This document shows, one piece after another, positions 1 to 10,644 of a DNA stretch of 64,000 nt (positions within the stretch are counted from its first letter, which is position 1; each line of letters starts with the position of its first letter). A program made the translations under genes and the position numbers. The notes under the pieces were generated by a model, which was not told where the DNA came from, searched no databases, and worked only from the letters and a program-made list of their open reading frames with translations. Source of the DNA: Chrysopilus asiliformis (lineage: Eukaryota > Arthropoda > Insecta > Diptera > Rhagionidae); the NCBI GenBank assembly GCA_964034945.1, contig OZ035961.1, forward strand, positions 5,996,001-6,060,000, written 5' to 3'.

Positions 1-1453
1 ACTCTGGAAAAATTTCCGTTGGCGTCCATGCCCTCTACAAAAATTGTTAATATTACTAAAGTCGCGACCAAAGAAAATTTACTCCTACTCGAAGAATCCT
101 GCCGCCTATGTTTTCATCTCAATCCCTTTTCCTGCTATCCGGCTTTTAGCGGATCAAAATTTCCTTTTTGTATTTAGTCGACCTCCGTAACTTGGAACCC
201 TTTACAGAAAAACGGATGAGATATGTAATTTTTAGACATGTTTGTATATTTAATAAAAATGAAAGGATTTTTTCCTGCTCGTCGAATTTAAAATTGTCAT
301 AGAAAAATATGTAGGTGCAACTTTGTAATTTATTAATATAAGGTAGCCGATCACCTGTAAGTCGGAATAAGTTAAGGAGAAGTTTTTCGTAACTATTAGG
401 AACAAAATGAATTTCATAGTCGTGTTGCCATACAACATTCGGGTTAATCTTAAGTCCTTATAAGCTAATTAACTTTAAATAAACTTTTTACTATATGCTT
501 ACGGGATGAAAAGTTTTACGTCATGATGGAAAGGACTAAGAGCGTGTAGATAAAAAAATCTAACTAAGTAATAGTGAAGCATATGGTCGAAAGCTTTTCC
601 ACATTAGAAACTTTAAGTTTTCTATCAACTTCCGGCAAGTTATGTTAAGTAAAAAGTTTTTTTTGTGGGTTCTAAAAACATCCTTCATCTGCACATCTTA
701 TCTGTCTCTAGTCCTGGTGCAATTTTGGTAGAATTAGCTTGTGCAGCTAAGAAAATTACTAAATAAATATAAACAAGTTATAATGCTTCAATGAGAAAAT
801 CTTTTTTCCATGTTTTTAAGATAAGTTGTTCTTTAGTCCATGTTTTTAAGATAAGTTGTTCTTAAAAAAAGAAAGGGGATTCTGTGTAATTAGCGGTAAA
901 TTCAGTTACTTTGTAGCCACGTTTTTACATAGTTTACTTTTTATCGGTAAATAATTTTGAGAACATTTATTAGTGAAAAACGATTTTTTTTGGGAAAGAA
1001 ACTTTGATTGATCTTCAATGAACAGTTTTTAAATCAATGAAGGAAAAATTGAAGACTGAGGCTATAGTTAAAGTGACCATATGTTGTTTATTCAAAAATC
1101 AGTCCTTTATTTGACTACTCTGTGATCTTTTTATTTTAGATTAATTTAATTTTCAGATTTAAACGTCGAAAAAAAAATCGAGAAAAATATCAATAGACAT
1201 TTTCTTGCGTAATTAAATATCTTCGAATACTTTGAGAATGTTTATGCATTTGATGAAAAAAATTGTCAATAAAATACACCAATTTCAAGCAGGCAGCAAA
1301 AAATACAAGGATCTAGTATGGGGAAGAGGTGAAATAGCCAATTGAATTTTTATTAATGAAATTGCCTGCGGCGCATTTTTATTATATCATTTTTAATTAT
1401 GACATATATTTGTCTGTAAAAATTTAGCCTGTGGCGCAACTTCTGTTGTGTTC
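1..1453. other. AT-rich non-coding stretch
   Basis: No coding potential, RNA gene or transposon terminus is visible. The sequence is AT-rich with many A and T runs. The only structure seen is a short tandem duplication near base 810, listed separately. Confidence 0.5.
809..863. repeat. Two-copy 30-bp tandem duplication
   Basis: The word TGTTTTTAAGATAAGTTGTT at 811 recurs at 841, giving a 30-bp period with two near-identical units. It looks like a recent replication-slippage duplication in non-coding DNA. Confidence 0.85.
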
Positions 1454-1457
1454 TTAA

Positions 1458-1720
1458 CACGTTGGCTAACATGTGAGTCACCGGTGTACACACTTTATTG
1501 TCATTACCGTCAGTTTCTCAAGTTCCATGGTTGAGTGCAGTCGTTAAATTGAGCTTACTATACATTCCTATAGTTTCGATGTTCACCGGTGCCTCACAGT
1601 GTGCAAAAGTGAAATAAGAGTTTGAGTCACCGGTGACTCACAAAGTACAGAAATGATTTTTGCGTTTTTTCCCAGTGTATACTAGCGGAGTAAGCGTTTT
1701 TTTGGCTGGTAGCCAACGTG
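1458..1720 (+). mobile_element. piggyBac-like MITE, subfamily A, copy 1
   Basis: A 263-bp element flanked by TTAA on the left and a decayed TAAA on the right. The termini are imperfect inverted repeats: CACGTTGGCTAACATG on the left against TGGTAGCCAACGTG on the right. The interior carries palindromic blocks around CACCGGTG, for example GAGTCACCGGTGACTC near 1625. It shares its sequence with copies at 42450-42708 and 62297-62557, which keep intact TTAA on both sides. TTAA duplication is characteristic of the piggyBac superfamily; assignment rests on that and not on any transposase, since none is encoded. The overlapping open frame at 1660-1971 is not a gene. Confidence 0.7.
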
Positions 1721-3199
1721 TAAAAAACACCACAAAAATTACAAAAAAAATACACTATAGTATTTTTGGATCGCGGTTGGGACGTAAACAAATTGGTAAC
1801 AAGGGCACTCGCCATATTGACTTATTCGTACTTTTCGAGGTATTAAAAATTTCCCCGACCCTAAAACCGGTCTCGACCGGATTCGATAAAAAAATATGGT
1901 CACCTTATTTTAATGCAGTTGTAGTTTATTTGATCATATCGGATTTGCAAGTGTTTGTTTATCATTCTTAATAGTTGCATATAAAAAAACTCGTCCAGGA
2001 AAAAAATTCGGGAAGTAAATATAACGTTTTTACGTACAAAAATTGTTGCTATTCTACGGTATTGCTGTTAGAAAGTGTAACAAAGTTTTTCACTTGCTTT
2101 AGTTAAAATACTGTAGTACCTTTAGCTTGCCCATATTTGTGTTTACCTGGATTACTCAATGTGTACTTTATGCGACTTATGCTCTATGCTATATGAACGT
2201 AACAAAATAACGTGAGCGAGGAACTCAAATGGAAAAATAATTCAACCTTGCAGCAATTTCGCCCTTTGTATTTTTTCCACCCCTGTCCTTCACTGTTGAT
2301 GTTTTCGGATAGGATATTGAAGTGAAGGTAGCGTAACCTAATTTTTCTTATGTGGTAGCATCAGAAAAATGACGGCACTGGTAGTGGTGATGGGATGAGG
2401 GAAGTTATATTAGGTTTCATGCATGGGACCGAATTTATCAATACCTGACCATAATTTGTCACTAGAAATAAATGAAAAATGGTGTATAGTGGCTACAGCA
2501 AACACAACAGATGGGATCTTTGTGGAGATAAAGCGCTAAAGTTGAGCTTGGGGGATTTGTTTTATGATATTCACAGATGAAGGATGGATTTACGCGTGGG
2601 GCTTTCTTTCAATATGACATTTCGTAGGGACGGAGTGGCTTTGTGAAAGAAGTGTTTACGAGAATACGTAATATCTGCACAGACAATTTGTTGGATCTTT
2701 CAGGATATATTTTTTCATCTTCAATTTTTCATTTTTTTTAAAGTATCTTGTATCTTGTAGGAAAATTTGGAATTGGATAAATTTTGTTGAAAAAAATCAT
2801 TTTTTTTAAACTAATTGTCTTTTAGTTTTGCAAAATTGACTAACCTCAATATTTTTATGCTAAAAAATTATTGGTGGGAAATATTGTGGGTGGTAAGACG
2901 ACGTTTTCTTGGCACTTTTGAAAGTATTTATGTGCCATGGGAAAAAGTTTTGCTATATCTGTGGTAATACGTAAAAATAGCTTAAGTCGATTTTCAAGCG
3001 AAGCCAAACTGATCTTTATTCGCATAATCACACAGATCACTTGGACTTCGCATGAAAATCGACTTAACCTACTTTTACTTATTACTAAAGATATTTTTTT
3101 TAAATCTTATATAATTTTATTGCATTTTAACATAAAAATCATTTATCTGCGATATACAGTTTGCGAGACCAATTTTTCCAAACAACTAAGGAATATATA
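1721..3199. other. Non-coding AT-rich stretch
   Basis: No gene or terminal-repeat element is recognised. Mixed unique sequence with a slightly GC-richer block at about 2300-2650 that has no convincing open frame. Confidence 0.4.
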
Positions 3200-3712
3200 A
3201 GATTTATTATACCGTTTGCAACGTATAGAACCAATCGCCGGAGACAAAAATTAACTACACCATGGTGTTTGGGATGATAAAATATTTTGATTTCCGCAGG
3301 TCCGTCCGTCTGTTTTTCCGTCGATCTGTCTGTCTGTTCGTCTGTCTGTTCATCTGTCTGTTCGTCTGTCTGTTCGTCTGTCTGTTCGTCTGTCTGTCCG
3401 TGAGACTTGAAATTTTGTACAATCGCGTTTCTCGTACATAGCGAGACTAAGTTCTTGAACGGACAAAATCGGACCATTCCATACAAATAGAACACTTTTT
3501 TCTATTTTCTCGAAAACGGCTCATCGCATCAAAAATTTATTAAGACGAAATATGTTTAGAATATGATTTTACATAACCATTTCATACATCAAAACCCAAT
3601 CGGACCAATTTGTCCGATCCCATACGAATGGATCTTTTCATAAGAAATTTGTCTGCCCTTATATAGTGTATTTATAGCAATTGTAGATTGTATTATGTTT
3701 TCTATGAAAAAT
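3200..3712 (+). mobile_element. HINE-like repeat, subfamily 2 (degenerate)
   Basis: The order of parts matches the HINE-like copies at 6541, 10154, 54930 and 63380: a stretch ending in TTTGCAACG, then ACTACACCATGGTGTTTGGGA, a GTCTGTC/GTCCGTC microsatellite (about 3300-3400), then GAGACTTGAAATTTTG and a GGACCATTCCATAC block. The outer hairpins are too decayed to see clearly. The 3' half (TCTCGAAAACGG through TTTGTCTGCCCTTATATA) is shared with 32725-33320 and, inverted, with 58915-60165, so this is a distinct older subfamily. Confidence 0.6.
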
Positions 3713-4773
3713 AATAGCAACTCCTCAAACTGAAATTTTACTCAAATTCAAGTCTAGTCAATCAGAAATTCAAATGAAATTTTCAAATAACAGATAGATA
3801 AATATTTAATTTTACCAGAAAAAAATTAGAATAACAGAACATCTAACTAAAATATGTTCAAGGAGTTACAGATTTTTTTCCCGAAATCAATTATATTCAG
3901 AGAATTTTAAACAGAAAAATAAGATGATAAATTTACCTCGTAATTAATATTCACTTTCGGAAATATTAAAATATCCTCGACGCTTGCCATGAAAATATTT
4001 TCTCGGGAATTTATTCCAGTGACGCTACTTCAAATAATTAAAGTGTGTCCAATCCGTTAAATTGCTAAGAAACTCATCAACATTAAAGTATGATTTTCTC
4101 GTTTGCATATATATGTATTTTAATACTATGTAGCTGTCGTGTAGTTGTCATGGATTCATATTTGGAATAAAGTGTTAGTGATACTAGTATGAATCTAAAA
4201 CATAAATTACTATTCCTAGTATTCGGATTATACTGGAAGGTGGTTTGCAATCTAAATGTATATAAGAATGAATGTGAATGTAGATCACAATCATAGAAGA
4301 GTAGATAACAAACTTATGAATTTCTTCCAATTCGTATTTTACTTTTAGTCAACTTGAGTCAAATTCAAAAAGGAAATCATCAGGTGGTTGGAATTACAAA
4401 GTAATTGATGCATAACGACTTTGTAGAGACTTTATTGGATGGTGTTTGCTGTTTGAACATTTTCAAACTCAGATAGGTACTCGGGTTCTAATAAATTCAG
4501 TTGAATGTAAATAAATTTTAATTATAAGAGAATTGAAAATGTCTTTATAAGTACTGATTTCATAAAACAATCAACCAAAGAAGTCACTTGAATTCATTTT
4601 TTTTTCTTCAAAATAACAAAACATATCTGCAATTTTAACATAATTAATATGTATTTTAATAGAATATATAAAAATTATTATTTTTTAAATTTATTTTTAA
4701 GACCAATCAATAGTCATAAAGATAAACTGAAACTTTGCTAAGCAGGGTAATAAAATTAAACACGCAACTCGTC
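3713..4773. other. Non-coding AT-rich stretch
   Basis: No gene, terminal inverted repeat or structured RNA is seen. The sequence appears unique within this window. Confidence 0.4.
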
Positions 4774-4777
4774 TTAA

Positions 4778-4995
4778 CACGTTCGTGACATCGTGTACCA
4801 CTGGTGGTACATGTACAGTTTTTTAAGACGCCGCGAGTAAATAGTGCGGTAGTTTTTTTGTGGAAGTAATATAAAAACACACACCGTGTACCACCGATGG
4901 CGCACAACCGCCAGAAAACAAATCGCTAGTGTACCACCCGTGGTACACGATGTCCAAATGTAAAAAAAGTTGAAAAAGCAAATGTCACGAACGTG
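4778..4995 (+). mobile_element. piggyBac-like MITE, subfamily B, copy 1
   Basis: A 218-bp element with perfect 14-bp inverted termini (CACGTTCGTGACAT at both ends) and perfect TTAA on both sides (4774-4777 and 4996-4999). The interior has three near-palindromes of the GTACCACNNGTGGTAC kind, at about 4795, 4884 and 4933. It has no coding capacity. The six terminal bases CACGTT are shared with subfamily A and with the element at 41911-42101, suggesting related transposases mobilised all three. A diverged, inverted copy lies at 24993-25204. Confidence 0.8.
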
Positions 4996-5525
4996 TTAAA
5001 CACTGACCGGCATCAGCAAATTTGATGTAGAGTTTAATTAAACAACAAAACTATTGTCCAGTACAAAATTGCAAAACGTTTAACATAAGATGCATTTTAT
5101 TTTCAAATAAGTGCAAATAACATCTCTTAATATGCATGAAAGCCTACGGATTTTCTTTATACGTTACATATTTTCACCTCGCCAATAAAAAACGTTTAAC
5201 ATGATTTTCTCAGGCGGAACATTATAGAATTTGAGATAATCAGTCCCTTAAACCCTTATACTATCGAGAATAATTAAAATTTGCGTTTAAACATAGGTTT
5301 AAACTGTTTATTAATAACCTGCTACTAAACTTAAGTAGCAAATATCTACTAACAGAGCCCAATCAATTTCATCCGGATATTAAGACATAGGGTGCATTCA
5401 GCGACCCGAGCCGCTCTGGAACGGCTCAGTATGTGTCAAAAACCGCTCAGCTCAGTGTTTACTGACTGCATCGCTACTGAGCCGCGCACATAAAACTGTC
5501 AAAATATTCGGGGCTACAGTGGAAG

Positions 5526-5774
5526 ATGGACCGAGATATAATTATTTCCACAATATTCGGTATTTGCGCGTCAGATATGTTAAATTTGGAGCCCATCGCA
5601 ATGTTGGTTGACGAATGTAACTCTGAAGTAACCTCAATTCGAAGTTCGAAGCCTGAAAGAAACCGGGATTATTTTGAGGTGATTATACCGAAGTATACTC
5701 CCGAATTCTTTCGCCAACATTTTCCGCAATGCCGACTATTTCCATTCCCGTTTGCTCAGCAACAATTTCCATGA
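5526..5774 (+). pseudogene. N-terminal fragment of a Harbinger-type transposase
   Basis: An 82-codon frame beginning MDRDIIISTIFGICAS. The recognisable part is at residues 46-64: DYFEVIIPKYTPEFFRQHFP matches the 'YFE..IP.Y....F..HF' signature that begins the nuclease-associated region of PIF/Harbinger transposases. None of the catalytic DDE residues are present, and the frame ends soon after this motif in what looks like a frameshift or deletion. It sits between matching inverted termini (5390 and 6518), which supports transposon origin over a host gene. Identification is from motif recognition only. Confidence 0.55.
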
Positions 5775-5816
5775 GGCTTCCCGTATTATAAATAACATAA
5801 ATAACTATAAATATTC

Positions 5817-6309
5817 AGGGTATTCACAGTCCTCTTTTAAATTGCGAGTAATTTTACCGCTCGGTAATTCAGTCAAATTTAACAGATTTTTACCGAGACG
5901 GTAATTTGGTTCATGTAAAAATGAATTACCGGATTCGGTAATTGTAGACATGCCTTGAGTCGTGTTTTCCGGCCCAGTTATTCGGTATCAAGAATCAACC
6001 GCGAGTGGCGCTAGTAATGTTTTTAGTTGTGAAATTTTCTCGCTGGTTTTTTGTTAATCTCATCGGACTGATGCAAATTTTTTTCAATTTTGATAGCCGT
6101 TGCCACAATAGAAATTCAAAAGAATACATCAAACATGGATTTAAAGGTATGTGACAATCAAATTCGCAGTTCATGATTTGGTCACGTATCCAATAAAAGC
6201 GCTGTTCTCAAATCTGTGCTGTGGGATGTTCACAGCAGAATATTTTCAGTCTTTTAATATTACCGAAAACACCGAATACCCAAAATTAAAAGAGGACTGT
6301 GAATACCCT
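5817..6309 (+). mobile_element. AGGGTATTC-family MITE, copy A (nested)
   Basis: A 493-bp element with 24-bp inverted termini starting AGGGTATTCACAGTCCTCTT and ending in its reverse complement. Sub-terminal DNA carries palindromes TTACCG-CGGTAA at about 5852, 5905 and 5930. Related copies occur inverted at 12179-12645 and 59220-59678. It lies inside the Harbinger derivative and so is younger. No clear target duplication is left at this copy. No coding capacity; superfamily not assigned. Confidence 0.75.
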
Positions 6310-6540
6310 GATTATAAATAACACCATTTATTTTAACACATGAATTGAGGTTATGTAATTCTTCATTTGACATTTGCTTAGCTACTGAGCTGAGTTCTTT
6401 TACGCTCAGAAAAAATGTGAGCTGCTCCGTTGAGCCGCTCTGTAGCGATTGCGTTCAGTAACTGAGCACTTTTTCGCTCTACAGCGATGCTGAGCGGCTC
6501 AGGTCGCTGAAGGCACCCATAGTGATTTTTTTTACTCTTT

Positions 6541-6895
6541 TTTATACCCGTATGGTGAAACCAGAGGGTATATTAACTTTGCCTTACCGTTTGTAACGCC
6601 AAGATCCCGTCATCACACATAAAAATGAATTACACCACTGTGTTTAGAATGATAAAAATAATTAATTTCTGCATGTCCGTCCGTCTGTCCGTCTGTCTGT
6701 CTGTCCGTCTGTCTGTCTGTCCGTCCGTCTGTCCGTCCGTCTGTCTGTCTGTGGCGCGGATTGCGGGCGCACGAATTGAGCTAGAGACTTGAAATTTTGC
6801 GCAGATCCGTTTTTCGTAAAATGCGAGGCTAAGTTCGTTAATGGGCAAAAATGGACCATTAGGCAATTATAGCTTGTGTTATGTTTTTAATTAGG
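6541..6895 (+). mobile_element. HINE-like element, subfamily 1, internally deleted
   Basis: It starts with the 5' hairpin TATACCCGTATGGTGAAACC followed by GGGTATA, then ACGCCAAGATCCCGTCATCA, the ACACCACTGTGTTTAGAATG block, a GTCY microsatellite at about 6673-6751, and the conserved segment from GTGGCGCGGATTGCGGG to GGGCAAAAATGGACCAT. It jumps directly to the 3' end (GGCAATTATAGC then TTATGTTTTT), so about 200 bp present in the copy at 10154-10644 are missing, including the 3' sub-terminal repeat. It sits 22 bp beyond the end of the Harbinger element. Confidence 0.75.
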
Positions 6896-8699
6896 TATAC
6901 GATTTAACAAAGAATAGTACAAAAAGTTTTTTAGTTATGATTTTTATATTGGGTTGAAAAAGATCTATTTCCTTATCTGCTTCAGTAAATTTCAAATATC
7001 CAAAATCAACATGAGAATTCACAACACAGATTTCAGAACTTAGCAACTCCTCATCTTTAAACATAAGACAATGATAAGTTATTTCTACAAACATACAAAA
7101 AAAAATAATACGAATCAGCAATAAATTGGCAAGAACGTCAAATGAGCAGCACTTGAGAGATGCCCTAAATTTGATTTTAAATATGCAATTCCTTTTTCCG
7201 TTTTATTACCTTTTAAGCTAATGAAAATGTCAGAAACATTATCCGGAATTTGTTTTTATTTTTATCCATTTGGTTTCTTGGCAGATCGTCTTATCAATTT
7301 CGGTCTGAAATTGCATGAGTTTGCCTTCTTGACTTTAACGACTGCCCAATGGCGCCCATTCTATTGACCTAGGATAATCAAGTTGATTGGCAACTTTCTG
7401 CCCAGTATTGATACGATTTCCTCCGTGCCATTTGATTGCACATTTTCCTTAATGGGTTTCTGTCACGTAATTTGGGAATTTTCTCCGTAGCTTCTCACCT
7501 TGAAGTGTAAAAAATTTTTACGTACCTACCGACAAGGAAACGCTTCATGTGTTATTGTGATGTTGTGTCGAGTTCATTTGTCTCGCCCACTTGAATTATG
7601 GTCAAATATTTTATTGTGAAGGAAAGAAAAAAACCGAAATTGAACATGAGCACGTTATCATGATTTTTACAATACTATACTTATTGGAGATCCACCTCTG
7701 TATTGGAAAATAATTCTATAATTTAATTACGATGAAGACAAAAATATTGTGAAATGGTGAAAAATTAAAGGCTGCTAAGGATTTTCACACTGGCATATTG
7801 TAATTTGTCTGAAAGTACTTCTTTCCACAAAATTTAAGAAAACGAACCAAATTTGAAATTTCTATTTCAGCGATTTGCCCACATTCCGTCGTTCTCGGTC
7901 ATCTTGTCTCGGATTCAGCCAAAGTAAAAATAGTCACCTTAGCTACAAATTTAAGTTATACGAGCACACGACCAACAAAATGCTATTATTAAGATTTTGA
8001 GTGGTCTTTAATGTGGTTGGAATAGAAGGATTAATAATTTTTACTAGACCTTTTCTTACTTTTTTGTGATTTCACAAAAGAAATTGCAGTTTTTTAATCA
8101 AATTATTCAAAGTAATCGAATGGTCATAAGGAGGATGAAAATGACTGAATTTCCTTTAATTATGTTAATTCTTGAAATATCGCTAGCTGAGTGATGTAAA
8201 TCGAAATAAACATGTTATATTCATAAATCGTCTTTCAAGTGAAATTGTGAATCAAAATTCACCACTTGTCCTTTAGGACGACGTGTCTAGCTTCAGTAAT
8301 GTTTATTTACTACCTACAAGAAATTTGATAAGTCTCCATAATTCGAACAGAATGTAATCAATGGTAATATTGCATTACCATTAACGTTAAGTACTTTGCT
8401 TCCAGACTAAACATTTAACTAATATGGCACCAAAGATTCTGGTAGACTGATACGGATATAGAAAAGCGTACACCAATTTATAAAGACTAAGCAAAGTAAG
8501 TTTATATTCTGCGTACTCGTATAGTAGATTTACCATAGTGGCATAAAGATACTCGTATAAGCATCATCACGACCAAAAAATGGATAACTTACAAACAAGC
8601 ATTGAATCGTTAAATGTAGGTATATAGGAGGTATCGGTATAGAAAAACATAGAATACTCAGAGGTACATACTGTGTACAAAAACATGTTTATTGGCGTA
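6896..8699. other. Non-coding stretch
   Basis: No transposon ends and no supported gene. Sequence is of mixed composition and seems unique within the window. Confidence 0.4.
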
Positions 8700-9320
8700 A
8701 CGTAAAGTGCTCTTTTACCAGGCCATCTAACCAAATTTTATTTATCTGAGACAAAATTCATGGCAGAGATGCCTGGGCCCGGGGTATAGCAGATACATAT
8801 TGCTTTTGTGTTGCGGTTACTCTGGTCAAAGATAAACACGTTCACGGCTAATGCCCTGCCATGGGCACATAAATTGAGAAACCGTCGCTACGTTAAGGTT
8901 TTCAGTTCGGTTCAGTTGGCCCGTTTTAGAGACTTTCGAGGTGGCCCACGATCGTCCTTGCCTACATTCTCATTTACTGATCTCTAACATAGTCTTGATT
9001 CCGATTTTTGCCCACATACGAGCATACGGCATATGTTATGCTGTTGATATCATTCTATGTTCGAATCATGTTGAATGTTCATGCATTAATGTTTTTTCAC
9101 ATGAGGGTGGCAGTGGTGGTGGTGGTGGTGGTCTTGGGAATAGTCCTACTATTGTTACTTGTTCTTGTACTCCCATTAAACTCCCAATAACTTGGTTCAC
9201 TCTTTGTAAAATTAGATATTGTATTACTAGTAAATTTTACGGCAATCAGCTACGTTGTTCCAGTATTTGTTGTTGCAGCAATATTTCGGCATTTAATACA
9301 TGATTCCATTTAAACTAGGT
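8700..9320 (+). other. Repeat-poor complex stretch with initiator-like motifs and a GGT run
   Basis: This is less AT-biased than its surroundings and holds no transposon termini. At about 8899-8914 are two overlapping insect initiator-like words, TTTTCAGTTCGG and GTTCAGTTGG. Downstream, a (GGT)n run at 9110-9132 lies in two overlapping open frames. One (9008-9190) would encode a very hydrophobic segment containing VAVVVVVVVLG, which could pass for a signal peptide but stops at once after it. A distal promoter or non-coding exon is possible; nothing confirms it. Confidence 0.25.
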
Positions 9321-10153
9321 AAATTTCAAACAAATTTCGAGAGCCCTTAGTGCGTAACTGATTTAGTTATAGTGTTGGAAAAAAAGCATGTCGAAAGGTT
9401 TGTTAACTCAGATGTTGATGAAAATCAGTTTATTTTCTAGGAAAACCAACTGAAATTCAACTTTTCAAAACTGATTGCACTCCCACGGGCGATTTTTTTT
9501 TCGATTTTTCCATTGTATTGAAAAGTTAACAAACAGTAAAATTCGAGATGCAATTTTCACCAGAATTTGGAAAACTGAAATATCACTATTTGAGCTTGGG
9601 TTTTTTTTCAGGAATTTTCAATGGTTTTTAAGTTCACCAATGCATTTTTAGGGCTTTTTGGTCATCGGAATAGTTTTTCTTTCTGTCTTTCGTTTTCAAT
9701 TTGTTTGGCAGTTTGTTTTTTTACATCTTCCCTGGTAAGTAGGCCTTCTTTTCTTCCTAAATAATGGCATAGAATAAATTAAAAAAAAAATTAAGAATAA
9801 TTTTTTGAACCTTTAACACAAACTTTTTTAAGGATACACAATCTTGATATAAATAAAACAAAAAATTAGCATACGTAAATATTTTATAAAATTAAGATTG
9901 CTTTTTTTTGATATGATAAAATGAACATTAATATTTCGAGGGGTAATCTAATCTCCGATTTAATTTTAAAATAGAGGACAGTTAAAACTGGTCAATTCCT
10001 TTTTGAAATCCAGAAAATGTTCCAGGCTTTGACAAGCCTAAAATTATCTCTTCATATGTTAAACACTTTACGGTGGAATGAACCTTCTTTGAGAAAATCG
10101 TCGGAGTTCAGGAAGCAGTGGGGATTCAAAATCTCGCAGGGGCTCTTCCCAAC
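9321..10153. other. Non-coding AT-rich stretch
   Basis: Poly-T-rich unique sequence with no gene or transposon structure recognised. Confidence 0.4.
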
Positions 10154-10644
10154 TTTTTATACCCGTATGGTGAAACCAAAGGGTATATTAACTTTGCCTT
10201 ACCGTTTGTAACACCAAGATCCCGTCATCATACACAAAAATGAATTACACCAGTGTGTTTAGAATGATAAAACTAACTAATTTTTGCATGTCCGTCCGTC
10301 CGTCTGTCCGTCCGTCTGTCCGTCTGTCCGTCTGTGGCGCGGATTGCGGGCGCACGGATTGAGCTACAGACTTGAAAATTTATGCAGATCCGTTTATCGT
10401 TAAATCCGAGGCTAAGTTCGTTAATGGGCAAAAATGGACCATCTCCAAAACGGTGCATCTTATCAAAGAAGTGCAAGAACAAAAGTTATTTAGGATATGA
10501 TTCTACATAAAACTCCCATACATCAAAATCTGATTGGAATAAATTTTAAAAAATCTTAAATTTTAAAAAATCTGATACGAATATCACCATACGGGTTTTC
10601 AATAATTGCCAAACTGGCAATTATAGCTTTTGTTATGTTTAATC
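10154..10644 (+). mobile_element. HINE-like element, subfamily 1, near-complete
   Basis: The most complete copy. The 5' end is TATACCCGTATGGTGAAACC then GGGTATA (terminal hairpin). There is a GTCCGTCC/GTCTGTCC core at about 10287-10335, and a 3' sub-terminal inverted repeat ATCACCATACGGGTTTTC that is complementary to the 5' ACCCGTATGGTGAAA. A 3' stem-loop (AATTGCCAAACTGGCAATT) follows, with a tail ending in TTTTGTTATG. Sub-terminal inverted repeats, a microsatellite core and a 3' hairpin define Helentron-associated (DINE-1-like) non-autonomous elements; that class assignment is inferred from architecture. No protein is encoded. Confidence 0.8.

Larger units (their letters stand above)
5390..6518 (+). 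mobile_element. PIF/Harbinger-like element, internally deleted, with nested insertion
   Basis: The ends are inverted repeats: GGGTGCATTCAGCGACC on the left and GGTCGCTGAAGGCACCC on the right, followed inward by many copies of GAGCCGCTC/GAGCGGCTC. The flanks share ATA directly next to the termini, fitting a 3-bp target duplication; the alternative reading, with one terminal base excluded, is a 5-bp CATAG duplication. Inside lies a short reading frame at 5526-5774 resembling the N-terminus of Harbinger transposases. An unrelated 493-bp element (5817-6309) is inserted in the middle. The catalytic region is absent, so it is non-autonomous. Confidence 0.7.

Noticed and set aside
1660..1971. 103-codon plus-strand frame
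   Set aside because: It starts in the terminal part of a piggyBac-like MITE and runs into unique AT-rich DNA; no domain.
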